Below are positions 1 to 11,759 of a stretch of 64,000 bases of DNA, piece by piece. Origin of the DNA: Diphasiastrum complanatum (lineage: Eukaryota > Streptophyta > Lycopodiopsida > Lycopodiales > Lycopodiaceae). The notes under the pieces were generated by a model that was not told where the DNA came from, did not search any database, and saw nothing but the letters and a program-made list of their open reading frames with translations. The DNA is taken from contig CM055095.1 in the NCBI GenBank assembly GCA_029204225.1, positions 20,885,348-20,949,347 on the forward strand. The letters are read 5' to 3'. The stretch's first letter is position 1. Each line of letters starts with the position of its first letter. The position numbers and the translations under genes were made by a program.

Positions 1-2720
1 TACATTTTCTTGGCACATCTGCTCAAACAGTTGAAGAGTTTCCTTGCCAAGCCCATGCATAGCATATCCACCAAGCATTGCACTCCATGAGACGGTATCC
101 CGCATGAGCATGCCAGTGAAAATCCGGGAAGAATTTTGTATGCTACCACACTTGGCATACATGTCAATCAAGCAACTAAGCACGTAAATGTCTGAGTCCC
201 ATTTACTCTGAATGATCTTTGCATGTATTCGCTTGCCCTCTTCCAGTGCTGCTATACTAGCGCATGCACTTATAGCACCTATGAAGGTGAATCTGTCTGG
301 CTTCACTGGTTCTTGCTCCAGCTGTCTGAACAGCGTCAGTGCCTTCTTACCCTGTCCACACTTGACCAAACCCACTATCATGGTATTCCAAGAGATTAAA
401 TCATGCACAGGCATAGTCTTGAACACTCTAAAGGCATCATCAATGCTTTTGCATTTGAGATACATGTCAACCAAACAGCTCCCCACAACAATATCATCCA
501 TGTAGCCACTTCGAATGATTTGTGAATGAATCCATTTTCCTTCCTTTGAGGCCTTTTTCCCACTACATGCTTGTAACACAGCCACAAAGGTAATCCTATC
601 TGGTGCCACTGGTTCCTGCTCCATCTGTTGAAACAGTTCTAATGCTTTCTCCCCTTGTCCATAGTTGACAAAAGCCATGAGTATGGTGTTCCAAGACACA
701 ATATCACGTTGCCCCATATTGTTGAATACTCGCATGGCATCCTCGATTCTACCACATTTGGCATGCATGTCAATTAAGCTATTTTGCAGAGGAGTGTCTA
801 ACTCACATCTGCTGTGCACAAGTTCTGCATGGATATGTCTGCCTTCTTCCAAAGCACCTACCATGCCACTTGCCTTTAAGGCACCCATAAAGGTTACCAT
901 ATTTGGTTTTACCCCCTCTTGCTGCATCTGTAAATACAGTTGCAGTGATCTCTCAGCCTGTCTGCATTTGACACTGCCCATTATCATTATATTCCACGAC
1001 ACGACATCTTGTCTCTCCATGCTGTCAAACACCCTGCAAGCATCTATCAGGCTCTCGCATTTGGCATACATGTCAATTAGACAGTTTGTCAAAGATAAAT
1101 CAAGTTTCAACCCACTTCGAAGGATCTCTGCATGTAAGCGTCTGCCCTCTTCAAGTTTCCCTGCATTTGCACACGCATTTAACACACCCACAAAAGTTAT
1201 CTTGTCTGGTTGAACCTTAGCTTGCTGCATCTGTCTGAATAATTTCAACGCTCTTTCACCCTGCCCACATTTAGCATACCCTGAGATCATGGCATTCCAG
1301 GAGACAATGTCGTGTTCCCCCATTTGCTTGAACACCCTCCAAGCATCTTCTATGCTTCCACATTTGCAATACATTGTAACCAAGCAATTCAGCAAAAACA
1401 AATCTAGCATGCACTTGCGTGCTATAAGTACAGCATGAACCTGTTTGCCTTCTTCAAGTGCCTCTATGCCAGCACATGCATTTAAAACACCCACAAAAGT
1501 TAATCTATCTGGATCCACCTGCTTTAACTGCATCTGGTGAAACAATTTTATTGCTTTCTTCTCCTGACCACAATTGACATAACCCATAATCAAGGCATTC
1601 CATGATACCAGATCCTGAGTCTTCATGGTGTTGAATACTTGATTAGCCTTATCAACTTCACCACATTTTGCATACATATCAACAAGGCAGCTCGCCACAA
1701 AAACATCCGATTCACATCTAAGCCGAATGACATTTTTATGGACCTTCATGCCTTCTTCAAGAGTTTTGAGGCTAGCACAGGCCTTGAGAACCCAGACAAA
1801 AGTGAATTTGTCAGGATGAACTCCTCGACCGAGCATTTCTTGATACAATTTTAATGCCTTGAGATGTTCACCATTCTTTACAGTTTTTTCTATGGAGACA
1901 GTCCATGAGAAAGTACTCCTTTGTACTGTACCAGGAACCATGGCAGCGAGCTTTTGTTTGACCCACTGGGGAGTTGATGGTGAGCTGATCCAAAGGGCCT
2001 CCTGGGTCTTCTTGTGCTTAAAATCAGGGTAGCTTGCACTTCTCTAGTTACATGAAATCAAATTTCAGCTGATCCATCAGGACCCACTTCACAAAAATTG
2101 ATGAGGTAAAACCTAAACCCTAAGCCATTCTTTGACATTTCAGAGGCTAACAGGAATTTCACCTTGTAACAACTGTGATCCCACCACTGTGAGGTATCAG
2201 AAAAAAACTCCTGCCATAGTTGTTCTGCATTTCTTTTGCTGCCTTCTGCAAGAGAAGTCAAACAAACCATTTTTGCTCAAATTACTGATAGAGTGAAGAC
2301 ATATCTTCCATAATCAGAAGCAGCCTTCTACATACTGAGTCATTCACATAGGCACATACTCTTGGTTTCCCATTCCTAAGCCATAAAATCAAATTCAAAA
2401 ATAAAACCGATCCCATAAGGAGTGGCCAATACCAAACCCTAGCTTTGCACAAAAAAGACGGAAATGAGGGTAAACTTACTTGCAGATGAAGGGACAGGCG
2501 ATGAAAGCATTGAGCATTCCAAGTGCAGACGGGAAGCATAACATCTTTGATATGCCGCAGTTGGGATGATATCAAAAGAGGTGGAATTGAAATGTTTTTC
2601 CAGTAAGCTAGAGCTTGATGCAAGTAGGCATGCAGCAATGCTTCCAAGCTGCAAGCTGCCATGGCATAATTGCACATGATCTTCCACATAACAACTTCTC
2701 ATAAGCAGCTTGCCTTCCAT
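1..2720 (-). CDS. PPR protein with N-terminal OSB-type PDF motif (3 exons, C-terminus beyond window)
   Basis: Gene model on the minus strand: exon 1 2720-2480 (ATG at 2720), intron 2479-2246 (GTAAGT..GCAG), exon 2 2245-2163, intron 2162-2044 (GTGAAA..CTAG), exon 3 2043 down to 1, open at the edge. The reading frame is kept across both introns (phases 1 and 0). At least 789 residues are visible. Residues 90-136 spell a PDF motif: LWQEFF, QWWD, then KR, PDFKHK, EALW and a final WV, the pattern known from OSB organellar single-strand DNA-binding proteins. From about residue 145 onward there are back-to-back PPR repeats with signatures such as LVSWNALI, DMYAKCG and LNACA, in PLS-type order. PPR proteins bind organelle RNA for editing, splicing or stability. 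The serine-rich N-terminus may be a targeting peptide, which is inference. Whether an E or DYW domain follows is unknown because the window ends inside a repeat. Exon 3 has no in-frame stop; its first internal ATG (1941) lies after the PDF motif. Confidence 0.85.
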
Positions 2721-2860
2721 CGATTATACACATAAAAATCTAAATGGGTTCATCCACATCTCATCTCCACGCCACAAACCAAGCCATCTTCAACGCTCCT
2801 CCATACGAGAGAGAAGATGATCGTATGTACCATCATGGACAAGGTGACCTCCTGCAGGAA

Positions 2861-3233
2861 GTCACCAGCCCTAAATGATGCTGTCACCAACCCTAAAAGG
2901 TCGTAGATTCATGATGGGGAGTATCACTTCAATTTTAGGGTGGATGTTATTAGTGCATATCAATGTTGGGTGGGTATATGGTGTGTCACCAGCCCTAAAT
3001 GATGCTGTCACCAACCCTAAAAGGTCGTAGATTCACGATGGGGAGTCATCACTTCAATTTTAGGGTGGATGTTATTAGTGCATATCAATGTTGGGTGGGT
3101 ATATGGGGTGTCACCAGCCCTAAATGATGTTGTCACCAACCCTAAAAGGTCGTAGATTCATTATGGGGAGTCATCACTTCAATTTTAGGGTGGATGTTAT
3201 TAGTGCATATCAATGTTGGGTGGGTATATGGGG
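2861..3233. repeat. Tandem array, three copies of a 124-125 bp unit with CCCTAAA boxes
   Basis: Copies begin at 2861, 2985 and 3110 with GTCACCAGCCCTAAATGATG and are nearly identical; each holds an AACCCTAAA telo-box and ends in TGTTGGGTGGGTATATGG. The array sits about 140-510 bp upstream of the ATG of the minus-strand PPR gene, so it overlaps its likely promoter. The last 14 bp of interest in each copy equal the terminal inverted repeat of the adjoining element, so the array looks like a repeated duplication of that element's flank and edge. Confidence 0.9.
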
Positions 3234-3946
3234 TTATGGCTCTTATCAACCCGGGTATCATAACTCCTACCAGTCTGGTATGTAAAAATGAGATACCCTC
3301 CAATTAACCGGATGTCGTTGGTATTAGATCGGCGACACCATGGTCAAAACCAGACCAATGTGGTATAAAACTTCTAGATATCCCGGATATACTCGGACCA
3401 GGGCAAAATTGAGGGTACCACCACCCTATGCCCGAGTATCATATCTTTAAAAAAATTATTTTTATTACAAGCCTTAAAATAGCAAGCTGATGCTCCATTT
3501 TGGCTGGTCGCTTTTTAGGCCCCGTGCTCCATGCTCATCATCTGCACCTCATTGTGCTCATTGGTGGTTGATGCTCCATTCTCCATTTTGCTGGCTGGTC
3601 GCTTCTGAGGCTCCATGTTGCTCAAGGACTCATTGCTGAGATTCCACCTTCCACTTCTAGCCAGGTATTTGGTTTTGTTTCTCTCTCCTGACTCTTGACT
3701 TTGCTGGCCATTGATGCACTGCTGGTTGCTCGCTACTAAAACTTTCTAAAACTTTGTCAAAATTCTAACTATTTATACCTGGGTTTATGACCGGCTGGTA
3801 TTACCTTTGCAATACCAGTTTGAAGTTTGTAAATTATGTCTATGTCCATACCCGACTGGTAATAGAAAACTTATTTTCTTTAATATCATGGAGTACTCCA
3901 ATACCATGACTGGGCTGGTATTTAAAATAGTGATACCCACCCAACA
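3214..3946. mobile_element. Candidate non-autonomous inverted-repeat transposon, 733 bp
   Basis: The ends are a perfect 14-bp inverted repeat: TGTTGGGTGGGTAT at 3214-3227 and its exact complement at 3933-3946. Inside both ends there are further matching CCAG/GGTAT palindromic words (for example near 3275 and 3915). No long coding frame with recognisable domains is present. No clear target-site duplication is seen, perhaps because the left end was later tandemly duplicated. Superfamily is not assigned. Confidence 0.5.
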
Positions 3947-6240
3947 CTGGTGCATACTTAAGAGAAGGGCATTCACCCTCTCATATTAGAGGCATGGCCC
4001 TTGACCACAGTTGCGCGAGCACTAGCAATATGGATTGGTGAGGTGAACCTCTACTATTTGTTGCATCTAGCCTTAAAAATTTGTCAAAGCTTCGCCAATT
4101 GAACTGATAGGGGGCAAATTTTTTTTTTCTAACGGAGAAGCAAGCACATGTTTTTCTCACAAGTTAATACATGCACGAACCAACTTCACATGTTCAAATA
4201 TGTTTGCACTAAGTGAGATATGCGCCCGTCTAGCTCACACCTATGATGTATCGCTTGCATGTCTCCGATGACTATACTCTCGACCTACTTGCACGGCTTC
4301 TATGGCCATCTCGGAGTCATATGTGCAAAATAATTGCATGGTGTGTGGCCATGATTGTGACTTGCTTGCATGGCTCGTTGGCAATACTTGCAATCTAATG
4401 CACAGCTCATTGTACAATTTGTATGAATGTTCAATGTACTTTGCAGTGCAACTTTTGGCCACTCTTGAATATTCACCATGTGGCACATTAGGTCGTGGCC
4501 CAAAACTCTTGCACCTACAAGAGTGGCTCACGATGGTTTGGGCATAAGGCTTGTACAACATTTGAATGTAGGCCATAATGAATATTTTGGCCAATGAATA
4601 TTCCACCAAATGGTGAATATTCATTGGGCCATGCCCAAAGCTCTCACACGCGCTAGACATGCGTTTACGTCTCCAGCAGGCCTTCACCTTTTGAAATTCA
4701 AGTTTAGTGGCTCCATGTGGCACATTAGGTGGCAAAGACTATTTCACATAGAATCGTTCAACTTTGGTTCATTTCTTTAACCCATCTCCATGTTTAGCAT
4801 GTTGCAATGGCAATTTCAACAGGACTTAATGTCAGGTGCCCATTTTGTGGCATTTCCACCATGACTCTCATGTGGATAGCCAATCAAAGATTGACACATA
4901 GCACATGAAAATGCTGGCAGAATGTGCACGTGGATAGCCAATGATCGGCTACCACATGGCACAGACACATTACAATAGAATTTGCATGTGCCATACGACA
5001 ACTTCTCATTAGTACACACATTATGCAGCACAAAAAAGAGCCAAAGAAAACAATCTTAAATGGACAAATAGCCCTAAAACTAGAGTTTTGTTTGCAAATG
5101 AATTGAAAATTTTGTTTTCCTTCTAAATGAATTTCACATGTCAGGACCCTAATTCTGTGGAGTTTTGACATGACCAATTTGGTTCACAACAAGTTTCGAG
5201 CAAGTGAAAACTTGGTTCACTGGCATCTCTGATGTGCCTTACTCAAACGGTCATGGATTCCTCCTAGAACTGTTTTGAAATATGATTCACCACCTTGCTT
5301 GCTAACTATAATTACATTTGCTTTGATACAAAGTTCAAATTCTGCAATTATAGCAATCACATACAATCAAGTGAATTGTCATGTGCCAATCATAGCATCC
5401 TAACATTTAGTCCATTGATAAACATCAAGACATCATGGTGAAATATGAAAACAAGAAGATAGTTAACAAACCAAGTGGTATCGGAGCAATAAGCTAGTTA
5501 ATGCTTTGATTTAGTACAAATGTCTTTTCTATCAAGCTCGTATGGATCCAAATAAGTAGTGCTTGTACAAGTGATCAACTAGAATGGACGATAGGAACAA
5601 ACAATGTTAATACATGTGATCTATGTGGGAGATCGATGGGCAAGAAAGATCATGTTAAACGGTAAAAAACCAAAAGGTGGAATGTTGGGAATGATCAACG
5701 TGGATGCTCTGCCATCCAATGTTTCTATGTTCTCCCAGTAGGTTATACATCGAGAGATAAAGCCAATGGCCAAGTTGGTGCCAAATCATGGACCTTTAGA
5801 GGGTAAATTTGGAACCCTCCCCTCTCAAATAACTGCAGTCTCGAGTTCAATAAGATCTCAATTGCTTTGCAGTAGGTTGGTGAGATGGTTGCGGGAAACA
5901 ATCTTTTACGAAAATCTATCAAGAAAATGAGAGAATGCATGGGAAGAGAAGGGTCATGGGAACCTTCTCTTAGTTGTTGTGCCTAAGACACAAAAGGAAT
6001 TTTAGTTGAGATTCAAGCCAAAGAGTGGGAGTTTATCTTTTGGAATTTTAGTTAAGATTCAATGCCAAAGGGTGAGGCTCTCTCTCGTCTTGACTGATCG
6101 AGAGACAGCCCCACCGTTGGATTCATCTAGCAGCATTTGAGATTTTGCCACGTGTAATCACAAGCCATTGAACAATCTACAGGTGGCAGTTTAACACGTG
6201 GATGACATCCAAGTGAGCAGACGATCGATGGTCGCGTTAA
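3947..6240. other. Intergenic; old repeats, no gene seen
   Basis: The short frames here (for example 4241-4735 and 4884-5177, minus) have no recognisable domain or splice logic. A short internal repeat (GTGGATAGCCAAT) occurs at about 4871 and 4930. At 5475 the word TGGTATCGGAGC resembles a retrotransposon primer binding site for initiator tRNA-Met, so 5400-5700 may be a worn LTR/leader remnant. The last 200 bp before 6240 are the probable promoter and 5' leader of the next PPR gene. Confidence 0.4.
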
Positions 6241-6241
6241 G

Positions 6242-6262
6242 CCCCCCCCCCCCCCCCCCCCC
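6242..6262 (+). repeat. Poly-C tract (21 bp) in the PPR leader
   Basis: An uninterrupted run of 21 C lies just before the first possible start codon (6271) of the single-exon PPR gene. Its length is prone to slippage and to assembly error. Confidence 0.95.
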
Positions 6263-6270
6263 ATGGGGAG

Positions 6271-6435
6271 ATGAGCAAGAAAGAGAGAGAGGAGACAGAA
6301 AAGAAGAGGAGAATAGCGATGGCGGCATTGGTAACACAATGGGATGGCGCTCTCACGTTTCTCTCTCCTGTGGCTTCTCTCCCTCCCACAACCAGCAGGC
6401 ATGCTACCCCTCGCCATGCATTCCGACGTAATCAT

Positions 6436-6467
<32 letters not shown>

Positions 6468-8940
6468 GCAGCATTCTGAAACAATTAGGTCAACAACGTG
6501 TTTTCATTCAATCCCATCTAAGTTTGGAAGGCTGGGGTTTAGCAATTCCTTTCTAGGGTTGAGCAAATCCGCTGCTACGGCTGCTCGGCTGAAGTTTGAC
6601 ATCGCTGTTTGGGATTGGAGAGCGTCGATTTGTGAAGACGAAGCTGCTATTCCTGTCCCTTCGGAAGTGCAGAGCGGTTCTGTTGATGAGAACCCTAATT
6701 TAGCCAATGGGAAGGATTGTTTGGAAGCAGTAAATGGTGTGGAAGGTCAGATAGGTGGAGTCGAAAAACAGAAATCTGAGTCCCTTAATGGCACAATCAG
6801 CAATGTTGTCGAAGCTCGGGTTGGTGGCATCGAACAGCAGGAGTTGGAGTCCCTTAATGGCGCAAATAGCAAAGGTGTTGAAACTTCGATCGACGGCATG
6901 GAACAGCAGAAATTTGAGCCCCTTAATGGGGCAAATAGCAATGGTGTGGAAGCTCTGGACAGCAGCATCGAACAACAGAATTCTGAGTCTTCTAATGACG
7001 GCATGGAACAGCAGAAATCTGAGTCCCTTAATGGGGCAAATAGCAGTGGTGTGGAAGCTCTGGACAGCAGCATTGAACAACAGAATTCTGAGTCTTCTAA
7101 TGCTGGAACTAGCAGCCATGTTGCGACGCAGATGGACAAGTGCAAGGAAGTCCTGTGGCTGTTCAAGGATAGGAAAATTAAAGAAGCAATAGGCCTTTTG
7201 GGTTCGATTTCACATCTTGATGAATGGGTGGTTTCAACCTATGTGGAGCTTTTGCAAGACTGTGGCAAAGTAAAGGCGGTCACCGAGGGCAAAGAGCTTC
7301 ATGCTTTGGCTTTGAAACACGGATTTCTATCGAATGGGTTCATAGCAAGTACCCTCATCAGTACATATTGCAAGCTTGGAATGGTCCCCGAAGCACAGAA
7401 AATCTTTGATGGCATGCGTACACGTAGCGCCTTGTCGTGGAATGCATTGATTTCTGGATATGCTAAGCACGGCTACCACAAAGAAGCCGTAAGGCTTTAT
7501 CACAGCATGAAGGAGGAAGGGTTTCAACTCGATTCCGTTACATATATTTTGATGCTTAATTCATGCGCCAGCAAAGGGGATATTCAGCTTGGGAAGCAGA
7601 TTCACGCCGATGCTAGGAAATATGATTATGAATGTAAGCTTTGGGTTTCTACCGCTCTTCTAAATATGTACGTGAAATGCGGGGATTTGGAAGATGCACG
7701 TCGGGTTTTTGATAATATGACAAACAGGAATGTGATCACCTGGACTTCTATGATTTCTGGATATGCCAAGAGTGGCAATGGGCTCGAAGCCCTAAACCTT
7801 TACCAGCAGATGAAAAGGGCAGGTGTGAAAGCAACTGAGATCACTTTTCTGTTCCTTCTGAAAGCTTGTGCAAGCCTTGCAGAAATTGAGCAAGGCAAGC
7901 AGATACATGCTGATTTAATAAAAAGTGGGCTTAGTTTGAACGCATTTTTGGGGACAGCCCTCATAGACATGTACTCGAAGTGCGGGGATATGGGGAAGGC
8001 ACAAGAGGTGTTTGATAAAATCCCCACTCCCAATGTAGTTTCTTTTGCTGCAATGATTTCAGGACATTGTAAGAATGGTAATAACAAAGAAGCTATCAGA
8101 TGTTACATGCAAATGAAGCAGCAGGGCTTCAGGCCTAATGGAGTGACAATAGCCTCCGTCCTGCATGCTTGTGCCAATGCCGAGTCCCTGGAAGAGGGAC
8201 AGCAAATTCATGCCGATGCAGTCAGATATGGATTTAGTTCAGACGTCCGTGTTACAGCTGCCCTCGTGAACATGTATTCACAGTGTCATAGATTACAAGT
8301 TGCTCGTGAACTCTTTAATAGGATGAGTCATCAAAGTGTAGTTTCTTGGACTGCCATGATTGCTGCATATGCGAAAAATGCAGCTGGTGAAGAGGCTTTT
8401 AAGCTTTATGATCAAATGAAGAAGGAGAACATAAAGCCAGATGCAAGTACATTTGTCTTTGTTCTCCATGCTTGCGCTACTACGAGGAATCTAGAGATGG
8501 GAAAGCAGATTCATGCTGAAGTCCTAGAAGCTGGGCTTGAGTCTCATATTGCAGTTGGAAGTGCTCTTGTCGACATGTACTCCAAGTGTGGGAGTCTAGC
8601 TGACTCACGCCTTGTCTTTGACAGAATGCCCACTAAAAATATTTCTACATGGACTTCCATGATAGCAGGGTATGTTAAGCATGAGAATTCTGAGGAGGCA
8701 TTCCAACTCTACAGACAAATGAAATTGGAGGGTTTGAAGCCAGATGCATGGGTCTTTGTCTGTGTTTTGAATGCTTGTGTCCAGACTGGATCTTTGGAAT
8801 ATGGAAAAGAAGTTCATGAGGATATCCGTAAAGCTGGCTATGAGACTGACGCCACAGTCAAAAATTCATTGAGCATCATGTACTCCAAGTGTGAAAGTCC
8901 AGAGGCCAGGCAAGCACAACAAGCTCTGCAGCAGGCTTGA
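6271..8940 (+). CDS. PPR protein, PLS class without E/DYW domain, single exon
   Basis: An intronless frame of 889 codons. The first ATG is 6271, but the one at 6319 (GCGATGGCG, good context) gives an N-terminus MAALVTQW.. rich in A, S, T and R and poor in acid residues, like an organelle transit peptide; it is the likelier start. Then follow a His/Gln run (about residues 54-67), an acidic low-complexity section with a 35-residue tandem repeat (about 217-280), and from about residue 288 to 880 a chain of PPR repeats with signatures such as LSWNALISGYAKHG, DMYSKCGDM and HACANAESLEEG. The protein ends in QQALQQA shortly after the last repeat, with no E, E+ or DYW domain, so it probably binds organelle RNA without its own deaminase. 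The exact RNA target cannot be read from the sequence. It points away from the minus-strand PPR gene at 2720, about 3.5 kb apart. Confidence 0.93.
6431..6474 (+). repeat. In-frame (ATC)n(AGC)n trinucleotide tract
   Basis: ATC repeats followed by AGC repeats inside the PPR coding sequence encode consecutive His then nine Gln residues between the transit-peptide-like region and the PPR domain. The tract is a multiple of three, so length changes would keep the frame. Confidence 0.9.
6922..7108 (+). repeat. 105-bp in-frame tandem duplication in PPR N-terminal region
   Basis: The unit starting CTTAATGGGGCAAATAGC at 6922 recurs at 7027 with few changes, covering the LNGAN..GVEALDSSIEQQ stretch. 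Weaker earlier copies of the same theme (EQQ..LNG) start near 6780. Period 105 bp is 35 codons, so the frame is kept. Confidence 0.85.
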
Positions 8941-11020
8941 GCTACTTGTGTCCTTGCCTATGAGTAAAGCATTAGCCCAGGATGCAAATAGCAAAAGTGG
9001 ATAATACTAAGCGCCAAAGCTTGAAGCTGACAAAGATCTCGGCTGTTCCCCTGTTTGGTAGATTGGTATTAGTTTTATGGCAACATTGTAAAGTATTGTT
9101 GGTGATGAGACAACTGTCTCCAGCTGATTGCTTCGAGCAGTTTTTTTGTAGGTAATGAGATAGAGGTCTTATCTTGATGCCTGTTAAAGAAAGCCTGCCT
9201 GGTCTTGTAAAAATGTGGGTCTGTAGAATTCTGTGGCAATGAAGTTATCGGATCTAAACCACATTGTTGGTGCATCTTTTGGTCAGTGTGCTTTGTTCTA
9301 AACTGAAACGTCCAGGAGGAGGACACCTTCTACTTGGCTGACTCATTGAGTTGATGGAAGAAAAATCAAGGAATGAGTGATAAGGCGAGCCAGAAGTTTA
9401 AACACTTGTGGAACGTCTGTTCAAGTTATTATGTGTAAGTACAGCTTTCTGAAGACATTCTGATTTATGACATCGATAGACAGAAACACTGAAAAGCATG
9501 CATTGAACTACATTTGTGCGGGGGCATGAAAAGGTGCAGCGTTTGAAATTACACAATCACATCAATTTGAAGAAGCTAGGTAACGTTGATCTTCGTCGAT
9601 CAGAAAATCAACACTTTCTGCAAAAATACAAGAGCTTGAAACTGCATTCCCTCTTCATACTGTTGTATTGAGATGTACTTTGTCACAACCATTTTATAAA
9701 AATTATGTCGGAGCTGGATACTAGAATTGTCTGAAGTCATGTGAAAGTGCCCTATGACTGTAAGTTACAGTAATTCAACACAATATTGAATTAGAAAAAT
9801 CTGCAATATTGGACCTTGGTCCCACTGCCTATACGAGAAACTTTTCGCCAAAGTTTCAGGGAGTGTGGGGACACAGGAATGTATTATTCAGAGCTAATTT
9901 GTTGGTGACTCCATTATGAACAAACAAAGGAAGTAGTCTGCCTTTGAGATTTTAACTAAAGATGGGATTCAATATTTGAAATATGAATATAGGCAGTCGC
10001 ATGGCCCAGTTGCTTTGTGAAGTATAATGGCCACAGAAACGGCCTCTTAAGTATATTACTGACTTGTTCACGAATAACACCAGCAGTTTCTATTCACTAG
10101 TTGTATAATAATAATTCTTTAAATTATGTGGCATACACACTCACTGTAGTCGGAGCTGGAATTATCAGGACACGAACAATGCATGTCATCTTCCATGTGG
10201 GTTTATTATTGTTTGAAAGAGGTATCAAGTATTATTGGTTTAATGTTTGCTCAGTATCTGTCCTCAAGGTTATATTTTTCTTCTTTATAGACAGTCCAGT
10301 AGCAGTAAATTTGAAACCAGGGAGTTAAATGATCCTCAAACATCAAGGCAAGAAACACGCTCTCTTTAACTCTCTCTTTACTGTTTCTGACATCAAATCA
10401 CAAAAAAAAGAGATTCACATCAACGTGAATTGACTCTATATTACAATTGAGCTGCTACTGCATCAATCACTAAATGATAGTATTTGTAGCTAAAGCCGAA
10501 TTCTGAATCTAGAACCCTAAACTCGACTCAAACTAATAAAGTAAAAGATTTAAAAGCTAGATAGGATCTTACAGCTTGCTTGCTTGAAGCTGTTTTAAAG
10601 TATTTTCATTCTTTTAAAGTTGAAACTCAATATGGTTGTGAGCAGAAGCATTCTCAAAATCTAGTTATCTGTGTTTGAATCATCTATACACATTAAGTGG
10701 CTTCACATGGCTCTACAATATTCTTAAAATGTGGGCTACTAGTAGAACTCCTAAGAATACGGGCGGATTCATAGTGGCGACAAGTACGATATCTTAGCCC
10801 ATTTTTCTTTCCAACCATTTTTTGGCCGTGGCAAGTGAAATGATGCCACTCCTCTTTTAGATTCTCATCACAAGTAAATAGGCTGCTGCAACTTGATTAG
10901 CCTGTTTTAATTGTTACCATGCCATTGGTCCATTATTCTGAAGTTGGCCTTGGTGACTCAAGTTCATGAGCAATGTCCTCAAGTACTAAGAGCTACCTTC
11001 TCTTGTTTATAGATCGCAAT

Positions 11021-11080
<60 letters not shown>

Positions 11081-11759
11081 CATTTTGTTGCATCCTATTA
11101 TGACTTGAGAAACTTTATGGAAGCCTTTAGTTCTTTTGGCTGAAGCTATGATTCATGCTTTGCATTGTTTTTGAAATACAAGGCCACATGTTAAGAGTGT
11201 CTTTTATGTTGGAGAAAAAAAGAGGCTCATTATTTCAGCCTTGTTATTATCTACACTCTGCCTTTCACCACCGACAATGAAGACGAGTCACGATTATGTG
11301 TGATCGATTTGATTGTGGTACAAATGTGGTTATTACTTCATGCATTTGATGTGTACCTATTTCTAATCTATGTATATATGATGTTGTGTCGATACTAGTA
11401 TGCATGGAGTTGATGGTTTGAGTTTGTATTAAGGTAATGTGTCGGGGTTTTTAGATTCTTTACTATTAGAGGTGGACGATCTTCACAAACGACATGCATG
11501 CACATGCTCGCTCATTCGTGTGCGCACACAAAAACATATACACAACCTATGACCTTTCTATTAAGAGAACAAGTACCAACACATGTTATGCTAAAGTTGG
11601 ATCATTGTGTCAATGCTTGGGAGCTCCAACACATGCCCATATAGATTTTAATTTTATCTATTGAACAAGTCAAAATACTTTTCATAACAATTATTAATTT
11701 GTTATTAGAACCTTTCATTTCGCCTCAAGTGCCTTCGATGTCTAAAGTGGTTATAATTT
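8941..11759. other. 3' flank and intergenic DNA
   Basis: The first few hundred bases after 8940 are the likely 3' UTR of the PPR gene. The rest is AT-rich with no frame that resembles a protein. It contains the microsatellite at 11022-11082. Nothing else is recognised. Confidence 0.5.
11022..11082. repeat. Compound (CT)n(AC)n microsatellite
   Basis: About 37 bp of CT repeats pass directly into about 24 bp of AC repeats. Confidence 0.97.

Noticed and set aside
212-1854. Plus-strand frames at 212-505, 665-1213 and 1639-1854
   Set aside because: They are antisense shadows of exon 3 of the minus-strand PPR gene, whose frame is continuous through the same bases.
2861-3233. CRISPR-like direct repeats
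   Set aside because: The copies are contiguous 124-bp tandem units without spacers, in a plant chromosome.
5400-5700. Intact LTR element at the TGGTATCGGAGC word
   Set aside because: The primer-binding-like word is seven bases away from any CA end and no second LTR or coding part is found nearby.
6127-7192. Frames overlapping the N-terminal part of the plus-strand PPR gene in other frames and on the other strand
   Set aside because: They arise from the trinucleotide tract and the 105-bp repeats; the 889-codon frame with PPR motifs is the real one.
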